Shown: positions 17,636-27,641, counted from the stretch's first letter. The stretch is 64,000 nucleotides of DNA from Planctomycetota bacterium (GCA_016873165.1 VGXV01000003.1:1-64000), one strand, 5' to 3'. The notes: generated from the sequence alone by a model not told the origin. Translations and numbers: made by a program.

Positions 17636-18220
17636 GTGAAGGATAACTCAAATAGACGTCGTATATATATTATTGATCGCAATTTCCAATACGGATTCAT
17701 TCGCAAAATTTCCTTATTGGCCATATTAATCGTCATCGGTTCGCTTCTTTCCTTTGCCATAGTATATCATTATTACGGGAATATACAGGTAAAGATAACA
17801 CAACCTGTGTTATTCAATATGACAGAAAACACAAAGATTGCAGAAGATTCGGATACATACACCGTTTTTGAAGTTTTATGGCCGGTATTGGCAATTTGCG
17901 TTATTGCAACATTGTTATCCATTTTTTTCTTTGGTGTTATTGTATCTCACAGAATGGCAGGACCCATTTATCGGATGCGAAAAATATTGTCTGAAATGGC
18001 AAACTATAACCTGGAATTTTCTGTCGGACACTTGAGAAAGAAGGACGAATTTAAGTCGCTATTAAGTGAAATACATAATCTAAAAGAACAGTGGAACAAG
18101 CCCATTCATGAATTACAGCAGTTATGCAAAGAACTGGATGACGAAACAAAAAAGAAACACAGTGTGAATCGTATATGTGAAATTGTCTCTGCTTTTAAAA
18201 TAAAGAACAGCGCTCTGTAA
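17636..18220 (+). CDS. HAMP-domain membrane protein without a recognised output domain
   Basis: 194 residues starting at a GTG (17636) with AAGGAG about 9 bases upstream. There are two membrane segments (about 24-45 and 82-105) with a short external loop. A HAMP-like segment (SHRMAGPIYRMRKILSEMANYNLE) and a short coiled region follow. No kinase, cyclase or methyl-accepting domain follows, so it may pass a signal to a partner protein. The small membrane protein gene 80 bases downstream is a candidate partner. Function unknown. Confidence 0.7.
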   Translation: MKDNSNRRRIYIIDRNFQYGFIRKISLLAILIVIGSLLSFAIVYHYYGNIQVKITQPVLFNMTENTKIAEDSDTYTVFEVLWPVLAICVIATLLSIFFFGVIVSHRMAGPIYRMRKILSEMANYNLEFSVGHLRKKDEFKSLLSEIHNLKEQWNKPIHELQQLCKELDDETKKKHSVNRICEIVSAFKIKNSAL

Positions 18221-18300
18221 GCAGTAAAATAAATGACGTTGTGAATTTCTCAATGTATCCTCTCCCTACCAAAAAATATCAAAAACCGGAGGTACTTTAA

Positions 18301-18558
18301 ATGCGATTCAAAATACGTTTGGTATCCATTACCCTGCTATTTCTTCTTCTTTTTGTTTTTTGCATAAACCATGTATACCCGGGACTCAAGCTAAAATTTC
18401 AGGAAATTAAAATTGCCTATATGAACGGATATTATGAGGCATTACGCCTGAATATAGAAACGATCAAGGCATTGCAGGAAAATGAAGACTTAATGAAACA
18501 AGCAGTTAAAAATGCAGGCGAGAAATATATAGAAATGATAGAAGATATGAATAAGTAA
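18301..18558 (+). CDS. Small single-pass membrane or secreted protein
   Basis: 85 residues: a hydrophobic N-terminus (about 6-25, VSITLLFLLLFVFCINHVYP) followed by a charged, probably helical tail. The ATG at 18301 follows GGAGG by about 8 bases, which supports translation. I do not recognise a family. It follows the HAMP protein gene in the same direction. Confidence 0.6.
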   Translation: MRFKIRLVSITLLFLLLFVFCINHVYPGLKLKFQEIKIAYMNGYYEALRLNIETIKALQENEDLMKQAVKNAGEKYIEMIEDMNK

Positions 18559-18795
18559 ATAGTTCCTTCTTCTGATTATTAAAAAAGTGAAGGGATATGA
18601 ATAGAAAACATTGCTTTTATGCTGTCTTAAAAATAAAAATTCTTATTGATATCTTTTTTTAATATGAATAAAATCATATGGACAAGTTTCTTTATGTGCA
18701 ATACATTATGGCAATAAACTCCGTTTCATAGTCCCTCTGCATTCGTAATAGATAATAATTTTTATTACCATTTAGTAACAGGATTATTAAAAAAC

Positions 18796-19215
18796 ATGAG
18801 TATTAAAAAATCGCTTTTTTCAAAAGAAACGCATCGGTTCAAAAAAGATGACATTATATTTAACGAACACGACGAAGGAAATGAAATGTATTTTATTGAT
18901 TCAGGAAGAGTAAAGATAATTAAAAAATTCGGAGATAATGAAGGCATATTGACTATTCTTGATGCCGGTGATTTTTTTGGTGAGATGTCGTTAATTACCG
19001 GAAATAAGCGCACCGCTTCGGCAATAGCACTTACAGACTGTAAACTTCGCGTTATGGACAAAAAAACATTTGAAGAAAACCTTTCGAATGATACACAGTT
19101 TGCAAAAAAATTACTGGAAACCCTTGCCTTGCGTATTGAAGAAACAGATTTAAATCTCAAGCGCCACGTTCAAAGAATTATGCGGCTGTCACAGGTCTTT
19201 AAGGTATACGGCTAG
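18796..19215 (+). CDS. Cyclic nucleotide-binding domain protein (no DNA-binding domain)
   Basis: 139 residues that are almost entirely one cNMP-binding beta barrel: GNEMYFIDSGRVKIIKK, LDAGDFFGEMSLITGNKRTASAIA (the phosphate-binding cassette) and a C-terminal helix. The cassette has GEMSLITGNKRTAS, close to the RxA(S/T) pattern that holds cyclic nucleotide. It stops before the helix-turn-helix of Crp/Fnr regulators, so it is a stand-alone sensor module that would need a partner to act. Confidence 0.85.
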   Translation: MSIKKSLFSKETHRFKKDDIIFNEHDEGNEMYFIDSGRVKIIKKFGDNEGILTILDAGDFFGEMSLITGNKRTASAIALTDCKLRVMDKKTFEENLSNDTQFAKKLLETLALRIEETDLNLKRHVQRIMRLSQVFKVYG

Positions 19216-19298
19216 ATAGCCTGATTAACCTGCCTCAATTTCATTTCAGCAACCTTCCTCTATTTGCTTTTTTGTCACTATCTTGGGAGAAATAACTC

Positions 19299-20939
19299 AT
19301 GGCATATCATTGTAAGAACGCAGAAGAATGCTGGCGGTCTATTGTATCCGATGTAAAAGGAAACGCCGGCTTACTGAACGAAATCAAAAAATTCGCGAAA
19401 GAAAATACCGCGCCGGCAAAGATTGTTTTTGGAACATCCGGGTGGAGAGGAGAAATCGGAACAGACTATACCTTTAATAATGTGCGCATTGTAACTACGG
19501 CAATAATTGAAATGTTTAAAAATGCGGACAGTGAATTACTGAATGCATTGGGAGCAAAGAATTTCGAGGACATAAAAAAACGGGGCGTAATCGTGGGGCA
19601 TGACAACAGATTCCTGGGGCCGGAATTCGCAAATTCTGTTATGGGGTTGTTATCAAGGGAGGGAATAAAGGTCTATTATGCAGGCGAAGCGACTACTCCT
19701 GAATTTTCTGCCTCGATTGAAATGCTCAATGCCGCATGTTCAATAAACTTAACACCTTCTCACAACCCTGCCAATTATGCAGGGTTTAAATTTAATCCTG
19801 CGGACGGAGGCCCGGCAGGCACAGAAATTACCAATGTCATCGAAAAAAATGCAAATCAATTGATGGCAAACAATAAAATTATACCGGAGGTTTTGCCCGA
19901 ATATGTGGAAAGAATAAATACCATGAAACTGTATGAAAACTTTCTTCTCAGGCGCGGCACATTAGACATTGAAAAAATACGACGTTTTATCAAAACCGAG
20001 GATTGTTTTATTTGTATAGACCACGTTCATGGCGCATCGAGAAAAAGACCTCCTTCTATCCTGGGTGAAAGCGCCAAAATATGCTACCTGAGAACAGAAA
20101 ACGACTATTTGTTTGGCGGAATTCCTCCGGAACCGTCCGCCAGGAATATACAATTGGCAATGAATACGCTGAAGGAGAGAAAAAGCAGATTCAAGCTGGG
20201 AGCAATTATTGATCCGGATGGAGATCGAATAAGATTCACTGACGGAAACAGAGACATCACAATGAACCATTTTGGCGCCATGGTGCTTCACTTTTTGCAT
20301 ACATATAAAAATATTTCCGGCGTATTGGTAAAGTCGGTGGCAACAAGCAATTTTGGAAATGCCATTGCCCAAAAACTGGGCATTCCGGTAAAAGAAACCG
20401 CCGTAGGATTTAAAAATTTCAGACCCTATATGTTGCAAAATGCCAGGGAAAGAGCAATTGTTTCCTATGAAGAGAGCGATGGAATCTCCGGATATAATAA
20501 TACCCTTGAGAAAGACGCCTTGTTTGGGCTTTTGGTTGCCCTTGAGATGATGGCGGTTACAGGAAAAAATATTGGTGAATATCTTCGGGGGCTGGAAGAA
20601 GAATTCGGTGCGTATTATCCTGAGAAGGCAGGAATCGAGGTGGAGCGTTCTCTTGCTGGAACAGCGCTCACTAAAAAGCTTTCTCACGTAATCGAAAAAT
20701 TTAAACCAGGCACAGAACTTTCCATTGGAGGAAAAAAGAAAAGGATTGCGTCTGTTATTACTGTGGACGGCACTAAAATAATACTGGAGGATAATTCATG
20801 GTTTTTGATTCGTCCCTCAGGCACAGAACCAAAAGTTCGGTTTTATTTAGAAACACGGGCTCAAAACGAACTGACACCAATGATTGATGCCGTAAAGTCC
20901 TTTACAAAAGAAGCGCTTGAGCAGACAACGTTATTTTAA
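19299..20939 (+). CDS. Phosphoglucomutase/phosphomannomutase (alpha-D-phosphohexomutase)
   Basis: A 546-residue cytoplasmic enzyme interconverting hexose 1- and 6-phosphates. Motifs in order: GTSGWRGEIG near residue 48, the phosphoserine loop LTPSHNPANYAGFKFN (about 152), the metal loop DPDGDRIRF (about 305), the sugar-specificity loop YEESDGISGY (about 390) and the phosphate-binding RPSGTEPKVRFY (about 505). All four active-site regions are intact. It could feed sugar phosphates into the glycan locus elsewhere in the window. The YggS gene follows 12 bases later. Confidence 0.92.
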   Translation: MAYHCKNAEECWRSIVSDVKGNAGLLNEIKKFAKENTAPAKIVFGTSGWRGEIGTDYTFNNVRIVTTAIIEMFKNADSELLNALGAKNFEDIKKRGVIVGHDNRFLGPEFANSVMGLLSREGIKVYYAGEATTPEFSASIEMLNAACSINLTPSHNPANYAGFKFNPADGGPAGTEITNVIEKNANQLMANNKIIPEVLPEYVERINTMKLYENFLLRRGTLDIEKIRRFIKTEDCFICIDHVHGASRKRPPSILGESAKICYLRTENDYLFGGIPPEPSARNIQLAMNTLKERKSRFKLGAIIDPDGDRIRFTDGNRDITMNHFGAMVLHFLHTYKNISGVLVKSVATSNFGNAIAQKLGIPVKETAVGFKNFRPYMLQNARERAIVSYEESDGISGYNNTLEKDALFGLLVALEMMAVTGKNIGEYLRGLEEEFGAYYPEKAGIEVERSLAGTALTKKLSHVIEKFKPGTELSIGGKKKRIASVITVDGTKIILEDNSWFLIRPSGTEPKVRFYLETRAQNELTPMIDAVKSFTKEALEQTTLF

Positions 20940-20951
20940 CATGGAGATAAT

Positions 20952-21683
20952 ATGTCAATTAAGGAAAACCTGGAGAAGGTAAAACAAAACATCGCAAATA
21001 CCGCATTAAAAGTAGGGAAAAAACCGGAAGATATTATTCTTGTTATGGCTACAAAGACGGTGGATGTTGATCGGATACGGGAGGCAATACAGGCGGGAGG
21101 CAATATAATTGGTGAAAATAAAATACAGGAGGCGTTAAAAAAATATCAGGAATTGAAGGATGAAAAGGCAGAATGGCATTTTATCGGGCATTTGCAGACA
21201 AACAAAGCGAAGGATGCCCTGAAATTTGCAAATATGATACATTCCGTAGACAGGCTTCCGCTGGTAGAAAAGCTTGATCAGCGACTCTTACAGGAAGGCC
21301 GTTCCCTTGATATCCTTTTGCAGGTCAATACCTCTCATGAAGAGAGCAAGTACGGCGTTGAGCCTGAAAAAGCAATATCCTTTGCAAAACAGGTTGCGAA
21401 ATACGACACATTAAATATTCGTGGCCTTATGACGATCGGATTGTTCACAAAGGATGAAGTAAAGATCCGTAAATGTTTTAAAGTATTGAAAGAATTGCAT
21501 GATCAAATTTTAAAAGAAAGTATTGATAGAGTACAAATGAACTACCTCTCAATGGGAATGACAAATGATTATCAGATTGCGATTGAGGAAGGCGCAAATA
21601 TGGTGAGAATCGGCACTGCAATTTTCGGGGCCAGAAATACTCCCGACGCATATTACTGGCCTTCAGAAAAAACAGATCGGTAA
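20952..21683 (+). CDS. YggS-family pyridoxal-phosphate homeostasis protein
   Basis: A 243-residue single-domain PLP-binding protein (YggS/PLPBP) that buffers PLP and affects amino acid balance. The lysine that binds PLP lies in LVMATKTV (about residue 34). Other signatures are IGENKIQEA, WHFIGHLQTNKAK, HSVDR, QVNTSHEESKYG, RGLMTIG and LSMGMTNDY...EGANMVRIGTAIFG. It is directly downstream of the phosphohexomutase gene, probably cotranscribed. Confidence 0.94.
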   Translation: MSIKENLEKVKQNIANTALKVGKKPEDIILVMATKTVDVDRIREAIQAGGNIIGENKIQEALKKYQELKDEKAEWHFIGHLQTNKAKDALKFANMIHSVDRLPLVEKLDQRLLQEGRSLDILLQVNTSHEESKYGVEPEKAISFAKQVAKYDTLNIRGLMTIGLFTKDEVKIRKCFKVLKELHDQILKESIDRVQMNYLSMGMTNDYQIAIEEGANMVRIGTAIFGARNTPDAYYWPSEKTDR

Positions 21684-21732
21684 AGAGCAGATCCACAAGC
21701 ACATATTGCAAAGAAGGAAAATAAGATGTGTT

Positions 21733-21981
21733 CTAAGCAATAAAATCGATGTTAGGATTCAGAGTATGCGTTTCGTTAGAATCTTTTGATTTATGCCTGA
21801 CTGCAGGCACTGAATCCTTTTCATCTTTGCCGCTAATAGTAGATTTATTAGACTGATGGGATGTCTGAACCTGAGTCATCTTCCGAACAGCCTCTTTTTT
21901 AGGATTATATTGCGGTACAAGAGCTGCAATATTTGCAACTACATTTGTATTATCCGCAACCCTTGCTATAGCATTTAACAT
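21733..21981 (-). CDS. Small hypothetical protein, low complexity
   Basis: 82 residues from an ATG at 21981, preceded by AAAGGGCAAG. The sequence is rich in N, S, T and K, with no hydrophobic segment (MLNAIARVADNTNVVANI at the start, TLNPNIDFIA at the end). I do not recognise it. The frame and a plausible ribosome-binding site are the only support, so it may be spurious. Confidence 0.35.
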   Translation of the reverse strand: MLNAIARVADNTNVVANIAALVPQYNPKKEAVRKMTQVQTSHQSNKSTISGKDEKDSVPAVRHKSKDSNETHTLNPNIDFIA

Positions 21982-22219
21982 AACTTGCCCTTTATGTCAA
22001 AATGATAGAAATAAGCAAAGTAGCCAGATGAATTAAACCTTCACAACGACCATGATTCTATCATTTTTTATAGTAAGCGCAAGTTTTTTTTAGATATTGA
22101 TATATATTAAAAGATAGCATTGAATACATGGCTATTTAACAATATAATGAACTTTGTTTTAGCAACAAACATTTTTATTTATAATGATGTTGATTTTTTG
22201 AAAAGAGAAGGGGTTTTTT

Positions 22220-23179
22220 GTGAATTTCATAACTATTTCCAGGTTAGTTGTATCGCGCAATCTCATACTATTAATTTTAGCAGGCACTTTACAATGTTCG
22301 ATGGTTTATGCAAGCTCCGGAAAAGACAAAACGTTTTCTCACGTCAACCTTGCCCGTGAATTATATTTACAAGGAGTAGAATATGCAAAATATGGGATGC
22401 ATGATGAAGCGATTGAATTGTTCAAAAAATCGCTCGCTTCAGATCCGGATAATATAGATACATGTATTAGTCTCGGCGATGTGTATATAGAAAAAAGAAT
22501 GGATGCAGAAGCGATAGAAATATTTCAAAAGGTAATAAAAATAAACCCTAACCAGCCGGAAGCTTCCTTTAAGCTCGGCACGGTATATTTTGATATGGAA
22601 GGATATGAATCAGCCATTCAGTATCTTATGAAAACGATTGAAATGAACCCTGATTATAAGGTTGCGTATTCCTTGTTAGGTATTTCATATGCCAAAATTG
22701 GCAAATATGATCAGGCAATCGGGATACTTAAAAAACGCATTGAGCAGGATCCTAATCTGGCTATAGCATATTCTAATTTAGGTTTAGTGTACACAATGAA
22801 AGGTATGAACAAGGAAGCGTTGGCGGAATATAATAAGGCATTGGAAATTAATCCCTATCATGAGGAAACCCTGTTTAATATTGCTGTATTGTATGAAAAT
22901 ATGGGGAAAATAGATGAAGCAACAACATACTATAATAAAACAGTAGAATGCGATTCCAGCAATGCAAATGCTCAATATCGCCTTGGGATAAATTATTTTA
23001 AGAAAGAACAATATGATGAAGCGATCAATGCGTTTGAAATCTCTCTTATGGCAAATCCCGGCAATATAGAAGCATATAATGATCTGGGCAAAGTATACAA
23101 GGCAAAAGGAATGGAAGAAGAGGCAAAAAATTTTTTTTCTTTGTATAATAAGCAGTTAAAATCGCTTCAAAAGAAATAA
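22220..23179 (+). CDS. Secreted TPR-repeat protein
   Basis: 319 residues from a GTG at 22220, preceded by AGAAGGGG. A signal peptide (LILLILAGTLQCSMVYA) is followed by about eight consecutive 34-residue TPR units of the form AxxxLGxxYxxxGxxxEAIxxxxKALEINP. TPR arrays are protein-binding scaffolds. The ligand is unknown. It stands alone, facing the trp genes. Confidence 0.85.
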   Translation: MNFITISRLVVSRNLILLILAGTLQCSMVYASSGKDKTFSHVNLARELYLQGVEYAKYGMHDEAIELFKKSLASDPDNIDTCISLGDVYIEKRMDAEAIEIFQKVIKINPNQPEASFKLGTVYFDMEGYESAIQYLMKTIEMNPDYKVAYSLLGISYAKIGKYDQAIGILKKRIEQDPNLAIAYSNLGLVYTMKGMNKEALAEYNKALEINPYHEETLFNIAVLYENMGKIDEATTYYNKTVECDSSNANAQYRLGINYFKKEQYDEAINAFEISLMANPGNIEAYNDLGKVYKAKGMEEEAKNFFSLYNKQLKSLQKK

Positions 23180-23249
23180 TTTCCAAAAGATTTGCTTTAT
23201 CGGATAGGGAAAGGTATCGATGCGAAATAGAGAGGAATCTTAATTTTAA

Positions 23250-23519
23250 TCAGAATATTTCTTCTAATTTTTTTGAGACGGTTTTCAGATCTTTATTTTT
23301 AATCAAATATTCTACTTCATTTGGGTGTACTTTTAAATCTACCAGCATTTTTTTTATTCTTTTCCAGCCGGATTCTTTTTTCTTTTCATCCGTTATCAGG
23401 TACATATCGGAAAGCAACTCTCCTAATTTCTGTATCAGTCTCAGGTCTTTATTTTCATAAAATCCCTTTATAACTTTCCTCTGATACTGCGTATACCCTT
23501 TTTCCTGTTTCTGATCCAA
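23250..23519 (-). CDS. Small conserved hypothetical protein downstream of trpA, start probably lost to a frameshift
   Basis: 89 residues from a TTG at 23519, with core QYQRKVIKGFYENKDLRLIQ and KLGELLSDMYLITDEKKKESGWKRI. It resembles a small soluble conserved protein I recall from planctomycetes and deltaproteobacteria, function unknown. No good ribosome-binding site precedes the TTG. An ATG at 23559, four bases after the trpA stop, opens MAVKRDYLFQEYT, a family-like start in another frame. The two frames join if one T is removed from the TTTT run near 23518-23521. The real gene may therefore be 23250-23559 with a frameshift or a sequence error. Confidence 0.6.
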   Translation of the reverse strand: MDQKQEKGYTQYQRKVIKGFYENKDLRLIQKLGELLSDMYLITDEKKKESGWKRIKKMLVDLKVHPNEVEYLIKNKDLKTVSKKLEEIF

Positions 23520-23562
23520 AAGTATATTCCTGAAATAAATAGTCTCTTTTTACTGCCATGTA

Positions 23563-24369
23563 TTAACTTTTTGCGCCAATTACTAACTTTTCAACAAAGT
23601 TTCCAACATTTTCTACCAGCTTTTCCTGATGTTCACGTTCGTACCTCTCGATTTCCTTAATAATGGCGCTGCCGACAATAACACCTTCTGCAATTTTTCC
23701 TACCATCCGTGCCTGTTCTGCCGTTGATACCCCAAAACCCACGACAATCGGGATATCGGTAAGTTGTTTAAGTTTGCTGATGTTTTGTACAATGTCTTCG
23801 GGCAATGTGTCCCTCGCTCCCGTAATGCCTACTACGGAAATGTAATACAAAAACCCCTGTGTCTTCCGTGTAATAAGGTTCATGCGCTGGTTTGTTGTCG
23901 TAGGAGCGATAAAACAAACAATCTTTAAATTATTCTTCGATGCTATATCAAAAATTTCTTCATTTTCTTCGATCGGAAGATCAGGTATGGTTAATCCATC
24001 AAGTCCTGCCTTTAAAGCCATTTCTACGAAGGTTTTGTTTCCGAATTTATACACAATGCTATAGGAAATCATTCCTACTATTGGTATTTGAGTTTTTTTG
24101 CGAAGGGTTGAAATCGTATCGAGAATTTGTGTTACTTTGATACCTTTTTCGAGCGCTCTGTGATACGATGCCTGAATAACCGGGCCATCCGCAATAGGAT
24201 CGGAAAATGGTATCCCAAGTTCAATAATGTCAGCGCCGCGTTTTTCAAATGCCAGAATTAAAGCCTTTGTAGTTTCAATATCCGGATCACCGGCAGTTAT
24301 AAAGGGGATAAAAGCGGTTTTTTTCTTTCCTTTTAATTCTTCAAATTTTTTATCAATCCTGTTCATCAT
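23563..24369 (-). CDS. trpA: Tryptophan synthase alpha chain
   Basis: It cleaves indole-3-glycerol phosphate to indole and glyceraldehyde 3-phosphate; the indole is channelled to TrpB. 268 residues, full length. Motifs: AFIPFITAGDPD, the catalytic glutamate in IIELGIPFSDPIADGPVIQ, the catalytic aspartate in GLDGLTIPDLPIEE, loop 6 YYISVVGITGARD, and GFGVSTAEQ phosphate binding. It is 70 bases downstream of trpB on the same strand. Confidence 0.97.
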   Translation of the reverse strand: MMNRIDKKFEELKGKKKTAFIPFITAGDPDIETTKALILAFEKRGADIIELGIPFSDPIADGPVIQASYHRALEKGIKVTQILDTISTLRKKTQIPIVGMISYSIVYKFGNKTFVEMALKAGLDGLTIPDLPIEENEEIFDIASKNNLKIVCFIAPTTTNQRMNLITRKTQGFLYYISVVGITGARDTLPEDIVQNISKLKQLTDIPIVVGFGVSTAEQARMVGKIAEGVIVGSAIIKEIERYEREHQEKLVENVGNFVEKLVIGAKS

Positions 24370-24439
24370 AAATTTCTCAATAAAACTTCAATGATTTCTC
24401 CACTCCGGAAATCGAACAGATGAGTTACATTATTTATTA

Positions 24440-25687
24440 CTAAATGGCATAGCCGAGTTTTTTTGCCACTTCAAATGAATCCTTATCTCCGCTGCCGGAC
24501 AAACAGACAATAATTAATTTGTCTTTACTCAGAGTTGGGGCAAATTTCATAGTATAGGCAATGGCATGAGACGCTTCCAGGGCGGGAATGATGCCTTCTA
24601 ACCGTGTGCATTCCTGAAACGCATTCACCGCTTCTTCGTCAGTTATCGAAACATAACTAGCCCTTCCAATATCTTTCAAATAACTGTGTTCAGGCCCTAC
24701 ACCAGGATAGTCCAAACCGGCAGAAATTGAATGCACCGGCAATGTTTGGCCATCATCATCCTGCAGAACGTAGCTTACACTTCCGTGAAGCACCCCAATT
24801 TTGCCGCTTGTTAGAGTGGATGCATGCTGACCTATTCCTGTACCAATGCCTCCGGCCTCTACACCAATCATTTTTACTTCTTTATCCGCTATAAACGGAT
24901 GAAATAATCCTATTGAATTACTACCACCCCCGACGCAGGCAATAAGATAATCCGGCAGCCTGTTTTCTTTTTCTAATATTTGCTTCCTTGCTTCCTTTCC
25001 TATGACTAACTGAAAATCCCTTACCATTGTCGGATACGGATGTGGTCCCACAACAGAACCGATGATGTAATGTGTATGCTTTACAGATCCCATCCAGTCT
25101 CTTAATGCCTCGTTTGTGGCATCCTTCAATGTTTTCGAACCGCTGGTTACAGGGATTACATTAGCGCCGAGCAATTTCATTCTAAAAACATTCAGCGCCT
25201 GACGTCTCATATCCTCTTCACCCATATATACATCACATTGCACACCAAACATTGCGGCGGCGGTTGCTGTGGCAACCCCATGCTGACCCGCACCCGTTTC
25301 AGCAATAATACGCTTTTTTCCCATCCGCAAGGCAAGTAATATTTGTCCAATGGTATTATTTATTTTGTGTGCGCCGGTATGATTTAAATCCTCTCGTTTA
25401 AGATATATTTTTGCACCAGCAAGTTTTTTCGTTAACCTTTCTGCATAATAAAGAGTTGATGGACGACCAACATATTCTCTCAGGTAATATTCTAGCTCCG
25501 CATTGAATGCGGGATCATTTTTTGCTTTGTTATATGCCTCCTCCAATTGGTCAAGCGCAGGCATAATAGTTTCGGGAACAAATTTTCCACCAAAACGACC
25601 AAAATGTCCCATTCTTGCGGAGAAGTTATCTGTTTCAGATATATTTTTACGCTCAGAAGTTCTTATTTTTGACGTTGTAATACTCAT
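24440..25687 (-). CDS. trpB: Tryptophan synthase beta chain
   Basis: A PLP enzyme that condenses indole with serine to form tryptophan. 415 residues, with about 25 extra N-terminal residues before [21 protein letters not shown]. The PLP lysine is in [10 protein letters not shown], followed by [12 protein letters not shown]. Also seen are [10 protein letters not shown] (phosphate grip), [15 protein letters not shown] and the final CLSGSGDKD. It forms a transcription unit with trpA and the small gene after it. The hao terminator lies just upstream. Confidence 0.97.
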   Translation of the reverse strand: MSITTSKIRTSERKNISETDNFSARMGHFGRFGGKFVPETIMPALDQLEEAYNKAKNDPAFNAELEYYLREYVGRPSTLYYAERLTKKLAGAKIYLKREDLNHTGAHKINNTIGQILLALRMGKKRIIAETGAGQHGVATATAAAMFGVQCDVYMGEEDMRRQALNVFRMKLLGANVIPVTSGSKTLKDATNEALRDWMGSVKHTHYIIGSVVGPHPYPTMVRDFQLVIGKEARKQILEKENRLPDYLIACVGGGSNSIGLFHPFIADKEVKMIGVEAGGIGTGIGQHASTLTSGKIGVLHGSVSYVLQDDDGQTLPVHSISAGLDYPGVGPEHSYLKDIGRASYVSITDEEAVNAFQECTRLEGIIPALEASHAIAYTMKFAPTLSKDKLIIVCLSGSGDKDSFEVAKKLGYAI

Positions 25688-25755
25688 GGCTTAAATCACC
25701 TTATATGGTTTTTTAATTAATAATCAAAAATTATACATTTATTTAAGTATAAACA

Positions 25756-25793
25756 CAATGAGGGTAGCAAATTGTTCTCTGCTACCCTCATTG
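25756..25793 (-). terminator. Hairpin terminator between hao and trpB
   Basis: Perfect 14-bp arms (CAATGAGGGTAGCA and its complement) with a 10-base loop lie 44 bases after the hao stop. The run of T after it is weak on the minus strand. It probably ends the strongly expressed hao transcript before trpB, though some read-through is possible. Confidence 0.75.
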
Positions 25794-25836
25794 CTTATTT
25801 CCCGATAAAAACCTGAATTAAATCAGGTATATCACC

Positions 25837-27447
25837 TTAGTGATGTACTTCTACGCCAGCATCTGCGTTAGCACGGTGAGGAATATCAGTTCTCTTGAAC
25901 CATTCAACATCTACGTCTCCCGCTTTCCTCTTCCAGCCTGGGAGCAAATCAAGATATTCACCATGTTGCCAGAATGCTTCAGATTTGTGCTCTAAACCAA
26001 TCTTTTTCTCAATAGCAGCAAACCTTCTCAGTTTAGCAGCTTCGGTTTTGACCTCAATTAACTTCCTGTCCTGTTCAAAAGCACTACCGTTTCCATATGT
26101 CTGGTTATACATGGACATATGAGCATACGCCTTATAAACGTTTCCAGTCAAATAGCAGATCATTTCCAATCCTAAACGTTCTAAGTTAGAAGTAGCATAG
26201 AACCTTGGATCTCCACCTGGTAACAAGCTGAATGTATAATGGCCGTACCAGTCTGGTGCTGATCCCTCAGGCATTGGATCAACAACGCCATCCAAATAGC
26301 AACCAACGATTACGGCAGCTGCTTCTCTCCACTTTGTAAAGCTCAGGTTAACGCCTTTGTCCAATTCGTAGAACTTATCGGCTGCAAACCTTGGAGAATG
26401 ACAGTCCTGACACAATTTAATCCAAGCATCTCTTTTTGCTTTATGTCTTGGAGCTCCACGATCTACCAGGAACATACCCATATCGCTATAGATGGTTCCG
26501 TATCTCTGTGGGTTGTGATCTCCGTTCTGCATATGACAATAAGCACAGGCAGGAACTCTGTAGTTGCCTTTCTTTAACTTCTTGCTCCAGTCCATTGTGG
26601 CTGTTTCAGCTTCATACAATGTACCATGTATGGAAGTGTTGTACATAGCCCATTCATCATGATCGATACCCATGTGGCAAGCCCTGCAAGCGGTTGGCTT
26701 TCTGGCTTCACCCGGATCAAATTTATGCCTTGTATGGCAACCGGAACACCTGTTTTCTGCGATAGCATGACATTCTGCACAACCAGCTACCTCTTCAGCA
26801 GGTTTTCCTACGTGCCATGAAAATTCCAACACGTTAACCGTGAATGCATGGGTGTGGGATCCCAAACCGCCAGCCCTGTGTTCTGATGTTTCTTTTGGAT
26901 GACAATCATTACAGAGCTTGTAGGTTGGCATTTCGAGTTTTTGATGGTTATTGCCATGACAATCCGCGCAACCAACAAGATCTTCCACAGCCTTGCCATC
27001 CTTCTTTATGCCAATTCCCCTTCTCAAATCCTTGTTACCATGCGAACTCTGCTTCCAATCGTTCACAATAGTCGGGGTTTGAACCGTATGACAGAGCACA
27101 CATTCTTCATTCTTAAATTCACCTTCTGTCTGGCTGCCAGGAGTCCAGTAGTGTTCTGGATCATACCAGCGGATTGATGGTAAAAATTTCAAGAAAGACT
27201 TATATGGCCCGCGTCCGTCAACATATTCAGGTTCGGTATATTTAGCGGTCAACCCGAATACATATAAAGTACCGTCATTATCCGGACCGACAGCTTGGCC
27301 GAATACCTGTGAAGCTACATCCTGAAAAGTTGGCCCTTCAGCCATTGCTACATTATTACCCATCGCACATGTTAGCAAGGTCGCGCCTGCAAAAGCGAAC
27401 GTCGCACCTGCAATCTTGGACAATGGCTTCTTAAAAATTTCAAACAT
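25837..27447 (-). CDS. hao: Octaheme hydroxylamine oxidoreductase-type protein (anammox HAO/HOX)
   Basis: 536 residues with a signal peptide (to about AMAEG, residue 38). Eight CXXCH sites: CVLCH, CADCH, CNDCH, CAECH, CSGCH, CRACH, CAYCH and CQDCH. The layout matches HAO, which works in the anammoxosome or periplasmic-side space. In the oxidative type, one heme becomes P460 through a cross-link to a C-terminal tyrosine. This protein keeps a tyrosine-rich segment, KAYAHMSMYNQTYGNG, with Tyr441, Tyr447 and Tyr451. From memory, Tyr451 and the length fit the Kuenenia hydroxylamine oxidase that turns hydroxylamine into NO. That identity is an inference; a hydrazine dehydrogenase paralogue is the alternative. 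It is monocistronic, with a GGAG ribosome-binding site and its own promoter and terminator. Confidence 0.9.
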   Translation of the reverse strand: MFEIFKKPLSKIAGATFAFAGATLLTCAMGNNVAMAEGPTFQDVASQVFGQAVGPDNDGTLYVFGLTAKYTEPEYVDGRGPYKSFLKFLPSIRWYDPEHYWTPGSQTEGEFKNEECVLCHTVQTPTIVNDWKQSSHGNKDLRRGIGIKKDGKAVEDLVGCADCHGNNHQKLEMPTYKLCNDCHPKETSEHRAGGLGSHTHAFTVNVLEFSWHVGKPAEEVAGCAECHAIAENRCSGCHTRHKFDPGEARKPTACRACHMGIDHDEWAMYNTSIHGTLYEAETATMDWSKKLKKGNYRVPACAYCHMQNGDHNPQRYGTIYSDMGMFLVDRGAPRHKAKRDAWIKLCQDCHSPRFAADKFYELDKGVNLSFTKWREAAAVIVGCYLDGVVDPMPEGSAPDWYGHYTFSLLPGGDPRFYATSNLERLGLEMICYLTGNVYKAYAHMSMYNQTYGNGSAFEQDRKLIEVKTEAAKLRRFAAIEKKIGLEHKSEAFWQHGEYLDLLPGWKRKAGDVDVEWFKRTDIPHRANADAGVEVHH

Positions 27448-27641
27448 TACATCTTCTCCTTTCTTTGCTGTATACGCTTTTCAAACTACGGTAATTACCT
27501 AAGTGACACAAGCGGAAAATCACTGGTAAAAGCAGGAACAATCGATGATCTATAGCCTAACCACCCCCCTTCCTAAGTTCTTTATTAGACAACTTTGTAA
27601 AAGATTTTTATGAAAATTTTCGAGAGATAGAAATTTTCAAC

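Noticed and set aside
26436-27177. Open frames of 60-90 codons antisense to hao
   Set aside because: They lie opposite a conserved octaheme gene, contain no motif and have no ribosome-binding site; they are complements of heme and histidine codons.
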